Source: Aristolochia californica | Taxonomy: Eukaryota; Streptophyta; Magnoliopsida; Piperales; Aristolochiaceae | Direction: 5' to 3' | Length of the DNA stretch: 64,000 nt | NCBI GenBank assembly: GCA_029961685.1 | Contig: JARWKL010000010.1 | Coordinates: forward strand, 15,831,931 to 15,895,930 | Part shown: positions 14,826-27,773 of the stretch, piece by piece | How the letters are laid out: each line of letters starts with the position of its first letter | Numbering within the stretch: the first letter of the stretch is position 1 | Notes under the pieces: generated by a model | Told to the model about the DNA's origin: nothing | The model's database searches: none | What the model saw: the letters and a program-made list of their open reading frames with translations, nothing else | Position numbers and translations under genes: made by a program

Positions 14826-17800
14826 TTTGGGAAATTCTACTAGTTCAACCCTAATAGCTTTGAATTTTATAAGAAAGAAAATTTTCTTCACATGTTCTAA
14901 AAAATGGATATGCATTCTTATAACATGTTAAAGATGTAAATGACCTATGGATCCAAACCTTTTAAAGAGAATAACATTAAATTTTCAAGTGAACGTGCGA
15001 TCGGATATTTACCTGAGTCAAACAAGCCATTATTTTGCCCATTTACAAAATGCAGAGCTAACGATCATAGATGATTGCAAAGTAATTTATCATGCATAAC
15101 AGGCTATATTTTTCTAAGGAATGACTTATGGATTGGGAGTTAACACTCAGTATAAAATCCCTCGCCTCCCCCCTTTCCCGATAATTACACAACCTGATAT
15201 ATAAAAACTAAAAAGAGTCTTCAATCCCTAAAAATTACAGATAATTTTTGGAATTATGTCACTCTACATTTCTGCATTTTGTATTTCTATTTTAGATGTA
15301 TACTTTTTTCTTAAATCAAAACTTGAGTTTTCACATTCCCTTCATCTCGTAAACAAAAAAAGAGATAAAATGAAAATAGATCAAAACAAAATAAAAATTT
15401 TAGATTTTATGTGTGGAGAGAATTTAAAGCAATAAAAAATTTAAGAAAAGAAAATTTATTCACGCACAACAAATAAACATAAATTTTTTTGTTATCCAAG
15501 TTTGGAAAACACCACTAGTTCAACCCTAACAGCTTGGAATTTTATAAGAAAGAGATTTTTCTACACATGTTTTAAAAAATGAATATGCATGCTAGAAACA
15601 TCTTAAATATGCAAATGACCGATGGATCCAAACCTTTTAAAGAGAATAACATTATATTCTTAAGTGAACGTGCAGTGGGATATTTATTTGAGTCAAACAA
15701 TCCATTATTTTGCCGATTTAAAAAAAGTTTACCTAACAATCATAAATGATTATAAAGTGATTTATCATGTGTAATGGGCTATATTTTTGTAAGGATTGAC
15801 TAATGGATTGGGAGTCAAAACTCAGTTAAAATTCCCCCGCCTCCCCCTTTTCCCGACAATTGCAAAACCTGATATATAAAAACTAAAAAGAGTTTACAAT
15901 CCTTAAAAATTACAGAATGTTCTTGGAATTACCTGTCTCTACATTTGTGCATTGTGCATTTCCATTTTAGATGTATACTTTTTTCTTAAATCAAAACTTG
16001 AGTTTTCACTTTCCCATCATCTCGTTTACAAAAAAAGCGATAAAAAGCAAATAGATCACAACAAAATGAAACTTTTAGAGTGTATGTATGGAAATAATTT
16101 AAAGGAATAACAAATGTACGTAAAGAAAATTTATTCCCACACCAAAAATAAACACTTAAGTTTCGTTATCCAATTTTGCAACATTCCACTACTTCAACCC
16201 TAATAGCTTGGAATTTTATAAGAAAGAGATTTTTCTTCACATGTTTTAAAAAATGGATATGCATGCTTGAAACATGTTCAAGATGCACATGACCGATGGA
16301 TCCAAACCTATTAAAGAGAATAACATTAAATTTTCAAGTGAACATGCAATGGGATATTTACTCAAGTCAAACAAGTCATTATTTTGCCCATTTACAAAAA
16401 GCTGACCTAATTGCAAAAATCCCATGCCTCCCCCTTTTCCCGATGATTGCAAAACCTGATATATAAAAACTAAAAAGAGTGTACAATCCCTAAAAATAAC
16501 AGACACTTTTTGGAATTATCTCTCTCTACATTTGTACAATGTGCATTTCCATTTTCCATGTATATTTTTTTCTAAAATCAAAACTTGAGTTTTCACTTTC
16601 CCTTCATCTCGTAAAGAAAAAAAGAGATAAAAGGCAAATAGATCACAACAAAATGAAAATTTTAGAGTTTATGTAAGGAAAAAATTTAAACCAATACCAA
16701 ATGTAAGTAAATAAAATTTATTCACACACAACAAATGAACACAAAAGTTTTGTTATCCATGTTTGGGAAATTTGACTAGTTCTACCCTATTAGCTCTGAA
16801 TTTTATAAGAAAAAGATTTTTCTTCACGTTTTAAAAAATAGATAAGCAGGCTTTAAACCTGTTAAAGATACAAATGACCTATGCATCCAAACCTTTTAAA
16901 GAGTATAACATTAAATTCTCTAGTGAACGTGCGGTGGGATATTTACCCGAGTCAAATTGGCCATTTATTTGCCCATTAACAAAAAGCTGACCTAACGATC
17001 ATAGATGGATTGTAAAGTGATTTATCATACGTAACGGGCCATATTTTTGAAAGGAATGACTTATGGATTGGGAGTCAACACTTAGTTAAAAATCCCCTGC
17101 CTCCCCCTTTTCCCAACGATTGCAATACCTAGTACATAAAAACTAAAAAGAGTTTACAATCCCTAAAAATTACAGACACTTTTTGGAATTATCTCTCTCT
17201 ACATTTGTGCATTGTGCATTTCCATTTTAGATGTATCCTTTTTTCTTAAATCCAAACTTGAGTTTTCACTTTCCCTTCATGTCGTAAACAAAAAAAGAAA
17301 TAAAAGGCAGATAGATCACAACAAAATGAAAATTTTAGAGTTTATGTATGGAAAGAATTTAAAGCAATAAAAAATGTAAGTACATAAAATTTATTCTCTC
17401 ACCACAAATGAACACTAAAGTTTTTTTCTCCAAGTTTGGGAAATTGCACTAGTTCAACCCTAATAGCTCGGAATTTTATATGAAAGAGATTTTTCTACAC
17501 ATGTTTTAAAAAATGGATATGCATGCTTGAAACATGTTAAAGATTCCAATGACCTATAGATCAAAACCTTTTAAAAAGAGTAACATTAAATTCTGAAGTG
17601 AACGTGTGGTGGGATATTTACTCGAGTTAAACAAGCCATTATTTTGCCCACTTACAAAAAGCTGACCTAACGATCATAGATGATTGTAAAGTGATTTATC
17701 ATGCGTAACGGGCTATATTTTTGTAAGGAATTACTTATTGATTGGGAGTCAACGCACAATTAAAAATTCCCACCTCCCTCTTTTTCCCGACGATTGCTAA

Positions 17801-18600
17801 ACCTCATATATAAAAACTAAAAAGAGTTTACAATCCCTAAAAATTATAGACACTTTTTGGAATTATCTCTCCCTACATTTGTCCATTGTGGTTTTCAATT
17901 TTAGTCATATACTTTTTTCCTAAATCAAAACTTGAGTTTTGACTTTCCCTTCATCTCGTAAACAAAAAAAGCGATAAAAGGAAAAAATATATCACAACAA
18001 AATGAAAATTTTAGAGTTTATGTATGGAAAAAATTTAAAGCAATAAGAAATGCAAGTAAAGAAAATTTATTCCCACACCACAAATGAACACAAAAGTTTT
18101 GTTATCAGAGTTTGGGAAATTCCACTAGTTCAACCCTTATAGCTTAGAATTTTATAAGAAAGAGATTTTTCTACACATGTTTTAAAAAAATGGATATGTA
18201 TGCTTCAAACATGTTAAAGAAGCAAATGACCTACGGATCCAAACATTTTAAAGACAATAACATTATATTTCACTGTGAACGTGCGGAGGGATATTTACTT
18301 GAGTCAAACAAGCCATTATTTTCCCATTTACAAAAAGTTGACCTAACAATAATAGCTGATTGTAAAGTGATTTATCATGCGTAATGGGCTATATTTTTGT
18401 AAGAAATGACTTATGGATTGGGTGTCAACACACATTTAAAAATCCCCTGCCTCCCCCTTTTCCCAACGATTGTAAAACCTTATGTATAAAAACTAAAAAG
18501 AGTTGACAATCCCTAAAAATTATAGATTCTTTTTGGAATTATCTCTCTCTACATTTGTGCATTGTGCAATTCCATTTTAGATGTATACTTTTTTCATTAA
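14826..18600 (+). repeat. Diverged multi-monomer duplication, block A
   Basis: Monomers starting at 14826, 15501, 16171, 17435 and 18111 match those at 23987, 24660, 25333, 26008 and 26684 in order. Diagnostic shared variants are a GCGATCGGATATTTAC segment (14996 and 24157), AAGTTTCGTTATCCAATTTT (near 16157 and 25315), GAATTTTATATGAAAGAGAT (near 17471 and 26044), and ATGCTTCAAACATGTTAAAG (near 18200 and 26774). Block A holds one additional monomer (around 16762). The similarity appears to extend further left, because 12835 resembles 23129. Confidence 0.7.
16171..16761 (+). repeat. Satellite monomer with ~83 bp internal deletion
   Basis: The length is 591 bp. At about 16405-16420 the sequence passes from GCTGACCTAA straight to TTGCAAAAATCCC, skipping the region that normally holds ATCATAGATGATTG and TGACTTATGGATTGGG. 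Confidence 0.8.
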
Positions 18601-18780
18601 TCAAAACTTGAGTTTTCACTTTCCCTTTATCTCGTGAACAAAAAAAGAGATAAAAGGCAAAAATAGATCACAACAAAATGAAAATTTTAGAGTTTATGTA
18701 TGGAAAGAATTTATAGAAATATTAAATTAAAGTAAATAAAAATTTATTCACACACAACAATTGAATACAAAAGTTTTGTT

Positions 18781-19211
18781 ATATGATTGTAAAGTGATTT
18801 GTCTTGCGTAACGGGCTATATTTTTGTAAGGAATGATTTATGGATTGGGAGTCAACACTTAGTTAAAAATCCTATGCCTCTCCCTTTTCACAACGATTGT
18901 AATACCTAGTATATAAAAACTAAAAAGAGTTTACAATCTCTAAAAATTACAGACACTTTTTGGAATTATCTCTCTCTACATTTGTGCATTGTGCATTTCC
19001 ATTTTAGATGTATCCTTATTTCTGAAATCAAAACTTGAGTTTTCACTTTCCCTTCATCTCGTAATAAAAAAGAGATAAAAGGAAAAAATAGTTCACAAAA
19101 AAAATTAAAATTTAGAGTTTATGTATAGAAAGAATTTAAAGTAATATTAAATTGAAGTAAATAAATACTTATTCACACACAACAATTGAATACAAAAGTT
19201 TTGTTATCCAT
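18781..19211 (+). repeat. Partial satellite monomer (~430 bp)
   Basis: At about 18780-18786 GTTTTGTTAT joins directly to ATGATTGTAAAG. About 245 bp that include the phase marker, dyad and BamHI site are missing. The distance between the flanking markers (18111 to 19212) is 1,101 bp, one full plus one partial monomer. Confidence 0.8.
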
Positions 19212-19758
19212 GTTTGGGAAATTCCTCTAGTTCAACCCTAATAACTTGGAATTTTATAAGAAAGAGATTTTTCTACACATATTTTAAAAAACAATTTTGA
19301 CTGCTTGAAACATGTTAAAGATGCAAATGACCTATGGATGCAAACCTTTGAAAGAGAATAATATTAAATTCTCAAGTGAACGTGAGGTGGGATATTTACC
19401 CGAGTGAAACAAGCCATTATTTTGCCCATTTACGAAAAGTAAACCTAACTATCATAGATGATTGTAAAGTGATTTATCATGCGTAACCGGCTATATTTTT
19501 GTAGGAATGAGTTATGCATTGGGAGTCAACACTAAGTTAAAAATGCCTCGCCTCCCCCTTTTCCCGACAGTTGCAAAACTTGAGTTTTCACTTTCCCTTC
19601 ATCACGTAAGCAAAAAAGGAAATAAAAGGCAAAAATAGTTCAAAACAAAATGAAAGTTTTAGAATTTATGTTTGGAAAGAATTAAAAGCAATAACAAATA
19701 TAAGTAAAGAAAATTTATTCTCACACCACCAATGAACAGAAAAGTTTTGTTATCAAAG
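19212..19758 (+). repeat. Satellite monomer with ~127 bp deletion
   Basis: The length is 547 bp. Near 19570-19580 GTTGCAAAAC passes straight into TTGAGTTTTCAC. The TATATAAA box and the 100 bp after it are lost. Confidence 0.8.
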
Positions 19759-22700
19759 TTTGGGAAATTCCACTAGTTCAACCCTATTAGCTTGGAATTT
19801 TATAACAAAGAGATTTTTCTACACATGTTTTAAAAAATGGATATGCAACGTTGTTCAAGATGCAAATGAAGTATGGATCCAAAAATTTTAAATAGACTAA
19901 GTTTAAATTCTCAAGTGAACATGCGGTGCGAAACATACCCGAGTCAAACGAGCCATTATTTTGCCCATTTACAAAAAGCTGACCTAATGATCATAGATGA
20001 TTGTAAAATAATTTATCATGTGTAACAGACTACATTTTTGTAAGGAATGACTTATGGATTGGGTGTCAACACTCAGTTAAAAATCCCCTGCCTCCCCCTT
20101 TTCCCGACGATTGCAAAACCTGTTATATAAAAACTAAAAAGAGTTTACAATCCCTAAAAATTACAAACACTTTTCGAAATTATCTCTCTCTACATTTTTG
20201 CATTATGCAATTCAATTTTAAATGTATAAATTTTTCATAATTCCAAACTTGAGTTTTCACTTTCCCTTCATCTCGTAAACAAAAAAAGAAATAAAAAGCA
20301 AAAACATATCACAACCAAATGAAAATTTTAGAATTTATGTATGGAAAGAATTAAACGCAATAAGAAATGCAAGTCAAGAAAATTTATTCACACACCACAA
20401 ATGAACACAAAAGTTTTGTTACCCAAGTTTGGGAAATTCCACTAGTTCAACCCTAATAGCTTGGAATTTTATAAGAAAGAGATATTTTTACACATGTTTT
20501 AAAAAATGGATATGCATGCATGAAACATGTTAAAGAGTCAAATCACCTATGGATCCAAACCCTTTAAAGAGAATAACATTAAATTCTCAAGTGAACGAGC
20601 GGTGGGATATTTACCATATTCAAACATGCTAATATTTTTCCCATTGACAAAAAGCTGACCTAACGATCATAGATGATTGTAAAGTGATTTATCATGAGTA
20701 ACGGGCTATATTTTTGTAAGGAATCACTTATGGATTGGGTGTCAACACTCAGTCAAAAATCCCCCGCCTCCCTCTTTTCCTAAACGATTGCAAAACCTGA
20801 TATATAAAAACTAAAAAGAGTTTACAATCCCTAAAAATTACAAACTCTTTTTGGAATTATCTCAGTCTACATTTTTGCATTGTGCAATTCAATTTTAGAT
20901 GTATACTTTTTTCATAAATCAAAACTTGAGATTTCTCTTTCCCTTCATCTCGTAAACAAAAAAATAAATAAAAGGCAAAAATAGATCACAACAAAAAGAA
21001 AATTTTAGAATTTATGTATGGAAAGAATTAAAACCAATAAGAAATATAAGTAAATAAATTTTTTTCTCATACCACAAATGAACACAAAAGTTTTGTTATC
21101 CAAGTTTCGGAAATTCCACTAGTTCAACCCTAATAGCTTAGAATTTTATAAGAAAGAGATTTTTCTACACATGTTTTAAAAAATGGATAAGCATGCTTCA
21201 AACATGTTAAAGATTCAAATGAAGTATGGATCCCAAAATTTTAAAGAGAATAACATTAAATTCTCAAGTGAACGTGCAGTGGGATATTTACCTGAGTCAA
21301 ACGAGCCATTATTTTCCCATTTAGAAAAAGCTGACCTAACAATCATAGATGATTGTAAAGTGATTTATCATGTATAACGGGCTATATTATCTTAAGGAAT
21401 GACTTATGGATTGGGAGTCAACACACAGTTAAAAATCCCCCACCTCTCCCTTTTCCCGACGATTGCAAAACCAGATATATAAAAACTAAAAAGAGTTTAC
21501 AATCAATAAAAATTACAGACATTTTTTGGAGTTATCTCTCAAATAAATTTTTGCATTGTGCATTTGCATTTTAGATGAATACTTTTTTCTTAAATCAAAA
21601 GTTGAGTTTTAACTTTCCCATCATCTCGTAACCAAAAAAAGAGATTAAAGGCAAAAAGATCACAACAAAAAGAAAAATTTTAGAGTTTATGTATGTAAGG
21701 AATATAAAGCAATAAAAAATGTAAGTGAAGAAAATTTATTCACACACCACAAATGAACACAAAAGTTTTGTTGCCCAAGTTTGGGAAATTCCACTAGTTC
21801 AACCCTAAGAGCTTGGAATTTTATAAGAAAGAGACATTTCTTCACATGTTTTAAAAAATAGATATGCATGCTTGAAACGTTGTAAAGAGGCAAATCACCT
21901 ATGGATCCAAACCTTTTAAAGAGAATAACATTAAATTCTCAAGTGAATGTGCGGTGGGATATTTACCCTAGTCAAACAAGCAATTATTTTTCCCATTGAC
22001 AAAATGCTGACCTAATGATCATAGATGATTGTAAAGTGATTTATCATGTGTAACGGGCTATATTTTCTTAAGGAATGACTTATGGATTGGGAGTCAACAC
22101 TCAATTAAAAATCCCCCGCCTCCCCCTTTTCCCGACTATTGCAAAACCAGATATTTAAAAACTAAAAAGAGTTTACAATCCATAAAAATTACAGATACTT
22201 TTTGGAATTATTTCTCAAATACATTTTTGCATTGTGCATTTGCATTTTAGATGTACACTTTTTTCATCAATCATGACTTGAGTTTTCACTTTGCCTACAT
22301 CTCGTAAACAAAAAAAGAGACAAAAAGCAAATAGATCACAACAAAATGAAAATTTTAGAGTTTAAGTATGGAAAGAATTTTAAAAAATAACAAATGTAAG
22401 TAAAGAAATTTTATTCACACACCACAAATGAACACAAAAGTTTTGTTATCCAAGTTTGAGAAATTCGACAAGTTCCAACCTAATAGATAGGAGTTTTATA
22501 AGAAAGACATTTTTCTTCACATCTTTGAAAAAATGGATATGCATGCTTGAAACTTGTTAAAGATTCCAATGACCTATGGATCCAAACCTTTTAAAAAGAG
22601 TAACATTAAATTCTCAAATAAACGTACGGTGGGATATTTACACGAGTCAAACAAGCCATTATTTTGCCTATTTACAGAAAGCTAACCTCACGATCATAGA

Positions 22701-23128
22701 TGATTTTAAAGTGATTTATCATGTGTAATGGGATATAGTTTTATAAGGAATGACTAATGGATTGGGAGTCAACACTCAGTTAAATATCCCCCGCCTCCCC
22801 CTTTTCCTGACTATTGCAAAAACTGATATATAAAAACTAAAAAGAGTTTACAATCCCCAAAAATTACAGACACTTTTTGGTATTATCTCTCTCTACATTT
22901 GTGCATTGTGCATTTCTTTTTTAGATGTATACTTTTTCCTTGAATCAAAACTTGAGTTTTCACTTGCCCTTCATCTCATCAACAAAAAAAGAGATAAAAG
23001 GCAAATAGCTCAATAAAAAATGAAAATTTTAGAGTTTATGTATGGAATGAATTTAAAGCAATAACAAGTGTAAGAAATGAAAATTTATTCACAGACCAAA
23101 AATGAACACAAAAGTTTTGTTATCCTTG

Positions 23129-23986
23129 TTTGGGAAATTCGACTAGTTCAACCATAATAGCTTTGAATTTATAAGAAAGAGATTTTTCTACATATGTTTT
23201 AAAAAATGGATATGCATGCTTGAAACATGTTAAAGATGCAAATGACTTATGGATACAAACTTTTTAAAAAGAATAACAATAAATTTTCAAGTGAACGTGC
23301 GATCGGATATTTACCTGAGTCAAACAAGCCATTATTTTTCACATTTACAAAAAAACAGACCTAACGATCATAGATGATTGTAAAGAAATTTACCATGCGT
23401 AATAGGCTATATTTTTTTAAGGAATGACCTATGGATCCAAACCTTTTTCAAGAGAATAACATTAAATTCTTAAGTGAACGTGAGGTGGGATATTTACCTG
23501 AGTCAAACAAGCCATTATTTAGCCCATTTTCAAAAGGCTAACCTAATGATCATAGATGATTGTAAATTGATTTATCATGCATAACGAGGTATATTTTTGT
23601 AAGGAATCACTTATGGATTGAGAGTCAACACTCAGTTAAAAATCCCCTGCCTCCCCGTTTTCCCAACGATTGTAAAAACTGATATATAAAAACTAAAAAG
23701 AGTTTACAATCCCTAAAACTTACAGACACTTTTTGGAATTATCTCTCTTTACATTTGTTCATTGTGCATTTCCATTTTAGATGTTTACTTTTTTCTTAAA
23801 TCAAAACTTGAGTTTTCACTTTCCCTTCATCTCATAAACAAAAAAAGAGATAAAAGATAAAACTAGATCACAACAAAATAAAAATTTTAGAGTTTAAGTA
23901 TGGAAAGAATTTAAAGAAATAAAAAATTCAAGAAAATAAAATTTGTTCACACACCGCAAATGAGCACAAAAGTTTTGTTTTCTAAG
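23129..23986 (+). repeat. Satellite monomer with ~184 bp partial duplication
   Basis: The length is 858 bp. At about 23424-23432, AAGGAATGAC is followed by CTATGGATCC in place of the expected TTATGGATTG. The segment from the BamHI site to AAGGAATGAC is therefore present twice. The similar words AATGACCTATGG and AATGACTTATGG at the junction suggest out-of-register recombination. Confidence 0.82.
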
Positions 23987-26900
23987 TTCAGGAAATTCCA
24001 CTAGTTCAACCCTAGTAGCTTTGAATTTTATAAGAAAGGAATTTTTCTTCACATGTTCTAAAACATGGATATGCATTCTTAAAACATGTTAAAGGTGCAA
24101 ATGACTTATGGATACAAACCTTTTCAAAAGAATAACATTAAATTTTCAAGTGAACGTGCGATCGGATATTTACTTGAGTCAAACAAGCCATTATTTTCCC
24201 ATTTACATAAAACAGACCTAACGATCATAGATGATTGTAAAGAAATTTACCATGCAGGACAGGCTATATTTTTTTAAGGAATGACTTATGGATTGGTAGT
24301 CAACACTCAGTTAAAAATCCCCCGCCTTTCCCCTTTCCCGACAATTATACAACCTGATATATAAAAACTAACAAGATTTTCAATCCCTAAAAATTACAAA
24401 CAATTTTTGGAATTATCTCTCTCTACATTTCTGCATTTTGCATTTCCATTTTAGATGTATACTTTTTTCTAAAATCCAAACTTGAGTTTTCACTTTCCCT
24501 TCATCTCGTAAACAAAAAAAGAGATAAAAGGAAAACATATCACAACAAAATGAAAATTTTAGAGTTTATGTGTGGAAAGAATTTTAAGCAATAAAAAATG
24601 TAAGAAAAGAAAATTTATTCATAGACCACAAATGAACACAAAATTTTTTGTTATCCAAGTTTGGGAAATACCACTAGTTCAACAATAATAGCTTGGAATT
24701 TTACAAGAAAGAGATTTTTCTACACATGTTTTAAAAAATGGATATGCATGCCAGATACATCTTAAAGATGCAAATGACCAATGGATCCAAACCTTTTAAA
24801 GAGAATAACATTATATTGTCAAGTGAACGTGTAGTGAGAAATTTATCTGAGTCAAACATGCCATTATTTTGCCCATTTACAAAAAGTTGATCTAACAATC
24901 ATAGATGATTGCAAAGTGATTTATCACACGTAACGGGCTATATTTTTTTAAGGAATGACTAATGGATTGGGAGTCAACACTCAGTTAAAATTCCCCCGCC
25001 TCCCCCTTTTCCCGACGATTGCAAAACCTGATATAAAAAAACTAAAAAGATTTTAAAATCATTAAAAATTACAAAAAGTTTTTTGGATTACCTCTCTCTA
25101 CATTTGTGCATTTTGAATTTCCATTTTAGATGTATATTTTTTTATTAAATCAAAACTTGATTTTTCACTTTCCCATCATCTCGTTTACAAAAAAGGCGAC
25201 AAAAGACAAATAGATCACAACAAAATGAAACTTTTAGAGTTTATGTATGGAAATAATTTAAAGCAAAAACAAATGTAAGTAAAAAAAAATTATTCACACG
25301 CCAAAAATAAACACATAAGTTTCGTTATCCAATTTTTTGAAATTCCACTTCTTCAACCCTAATAGCTTGGAATTTTATAAGAAAGAGATTTTTCTTCACA
25401 TGTTTTAAAAAATGGATATGCATGCTTGAAACATGTTAAAAATGCAAATGACTGATGAATCCAAACCTATTAAAGAGAATAACATTAAATTTTCAAGTGA
25501 ACGTGCAGTCGGATATTTACTCGAGTTAAACAAGCCATTATTTTGCCCACTTACAAAAAGCTGACCTAATGATGATAGATGGTTGGAAAGTGATTTATCA
25601 TGCGTAACGGGCTATAGTTTTGTACGGAATGACTTATGGATTAGAAGTCAACACTCAGTTAAAAATCCCCCGCCTCCCACTTTTCCCGATGATTGTACAA
25701 CCGGATATATAAAAACTAAAAAGAGTTTACAATACCTAAAAATAACAGACACTTTTTTGAATTATCTCTCTCTACATTTGTGCATTGTGCATTTCCATTT
25801 TAGATGTATACTTTTTTCTTAAATCCAAACTTGAGTTTTCACTTTCCCTTCATCTCGTAAACAAAAAAAGAGATCCAAGGCAGATAGATCACAACAAAAT
25901 GAAAATGTTAGAGTTTATGTATGGAAAGAATTTAAAGCAATAACAAATGTAAGTAAAGAAAATTTATTCACTCACCACAAATGAACACAAAAGTTTTGTT
26001 ATCCAAGTTTGGGAAATTCCACTAGTTCAACCCTAATAGCTCGGAATTTTATATGAAAGAGATTTTTCTACACATGTTTTAAAAAATGGATATGCATGCT
26101 TGAAACATGTTAAAGATTCCAATGACTTGTAGATCCAAACCTTTTAAAAAGAGTAATATTAAGTTCTCAAGTGATCGTGCGGTGGGATATTTACTCGAGT
26201 CAAACAAGCCATTATTTTGCCCACTTACACAAAGCTGACCTAACGATCATAGATGATTGTAAAATGATTTATCATGCGTAACGGGCTATATTTTTGTAAG
26301 GAATTACTTATGGATTGGGAGTCAACACACAGTTAAAAATTCCTCACCTCCCCCTTTTCCCGATGATTTCTAAACCTCATATATAAAAACTAAAAAGAGT
26401 TTACAATCCCTAAAAATTACTGACACTTTTTGGTATCATCTCTCTCTACATTTGTGCATTGTACTTTTAAATTTTAGTTGTATACTTTTTTCTTAAATCA
26501 AAACTTGAGTTTTGACTTTCCCTTCATCTCGTAAACAAAAAAAGAGATAAAAGGAAAAAATAGATCACAAAAAAAATGCAAATTTTAGATTTTATGTATG
26601 GAAAAAATTTAAAGCAATAACAAATGCAAGTAAAGAAAATTTATTCACACACCACAAATGAACAAAAAAAGTTTTGTTATCAGAGTTTGGGAAATACCAC
26701 TAGTTCAACCCTAATAGCTTAGAATTTTATAAGAAAGTGATTTTTCTACACATGTTTTAAAAAATGGATATGCATGCTTCAAACATGTTAAAGAAGCAAA
26801 TGACCTATGGATCCAAACCTTTTAATGTCAATAACATTATATTCGCATGTGAACGTGCCAAGGGATATTTACCCGAGTCAAATAAGCAATTATTTTCCCA

Positions 26901-27200
26901 ATTACAAAAAGCTGACCCAACGATAATAAATGATTGTAAAGTGATTTATCATGCGTAATGGGCTATATTTTTTTTAAGGAATGACTTATGGATTGGGTGT
27001 CAACACACAGTTAAAAATCCCTCGCCTCCCCCTTTTCCCGACAATTACAAAACCATATATATAAAAACTATAAAGAGTTTACAATCCCTAAAAATTACAG
27101 ACACTTTTTGGAATTATCTTTCTCTACATTTGTGCATTGTGCAATTCATTTTAGATGTATACTTTTTCCATAAATCAAAACTTGAGTTTTCACTTTCCCT
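23987..27200 (+). repeat. Diverged multi-monomer duplication, block B
   Basis: Counterpart of the block at 14826-18600, about 9.2 kb away at its left end and 8.6 kb at its right end. The change in offset corresponds to the one monomer (around 16762) that is missing here. The two blocks have since diverged by substitutions, so this duplication is older than the three-monomer one at 3.8-7.9 kb. Confidence 0.7.
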
Positions 27201-27341
27201 TTCTCTTGTAAACAAAAAAAGAGATAAAAGGAGCAAATAGATCACAAAAATTGTATGGAATGAATTAAAAGCAATAAAAAATTTGAAGTAAATAAAATTT
27301 ATTCACACACCAAAAATGAACACAAAAGTTTTGTTATCCAA

Positions 27342-27773
27342 GTTTGGGAATTTCCACTAGTTGAACCCTAATAGCTTGGAATTTTACAAGAAGGTGATTT
27401 CTTCTACACAAGTTTTAAAAATGGATATGCATGCTTGAAACATGTTAAATAAGAAAATGGCTTATGGATACAAACCTTTTAAAGAGAACAACAAATGCTC
27501 ATTAAATTCCCTAAAAATTACAAACACACTTTGGAATTATCTTTCTCTACATTTGTGCATTGTGCATTTCCATTTTAGATGTGCACTTTTTTCATTAATC
27601 AAAACTATGAGTTTTCGCTCTCCCTTCTTCCTGTAAACAAAAAAAGGTCAATAGATCACAACAAAATAAAAAATTTAGAGTTTATGTACGGAAAAAAAAT
27701 AAAAAAATAAAAAACGTAAGTAAAGAAAATTTATTCTCACACCAAAAATGAACATAAAAGTTATATTATCCAT
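27342..27773 (+). repeat. Satellite monomer with ~243 bp deletion
   Basis: The length is 432 bp. Near 27495-27512, ATTAAATTC is followed by CCTAAAAATTAC, removing everything from the middle of the monomer to just past the TATATAAA box. Confidence 0.8.
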
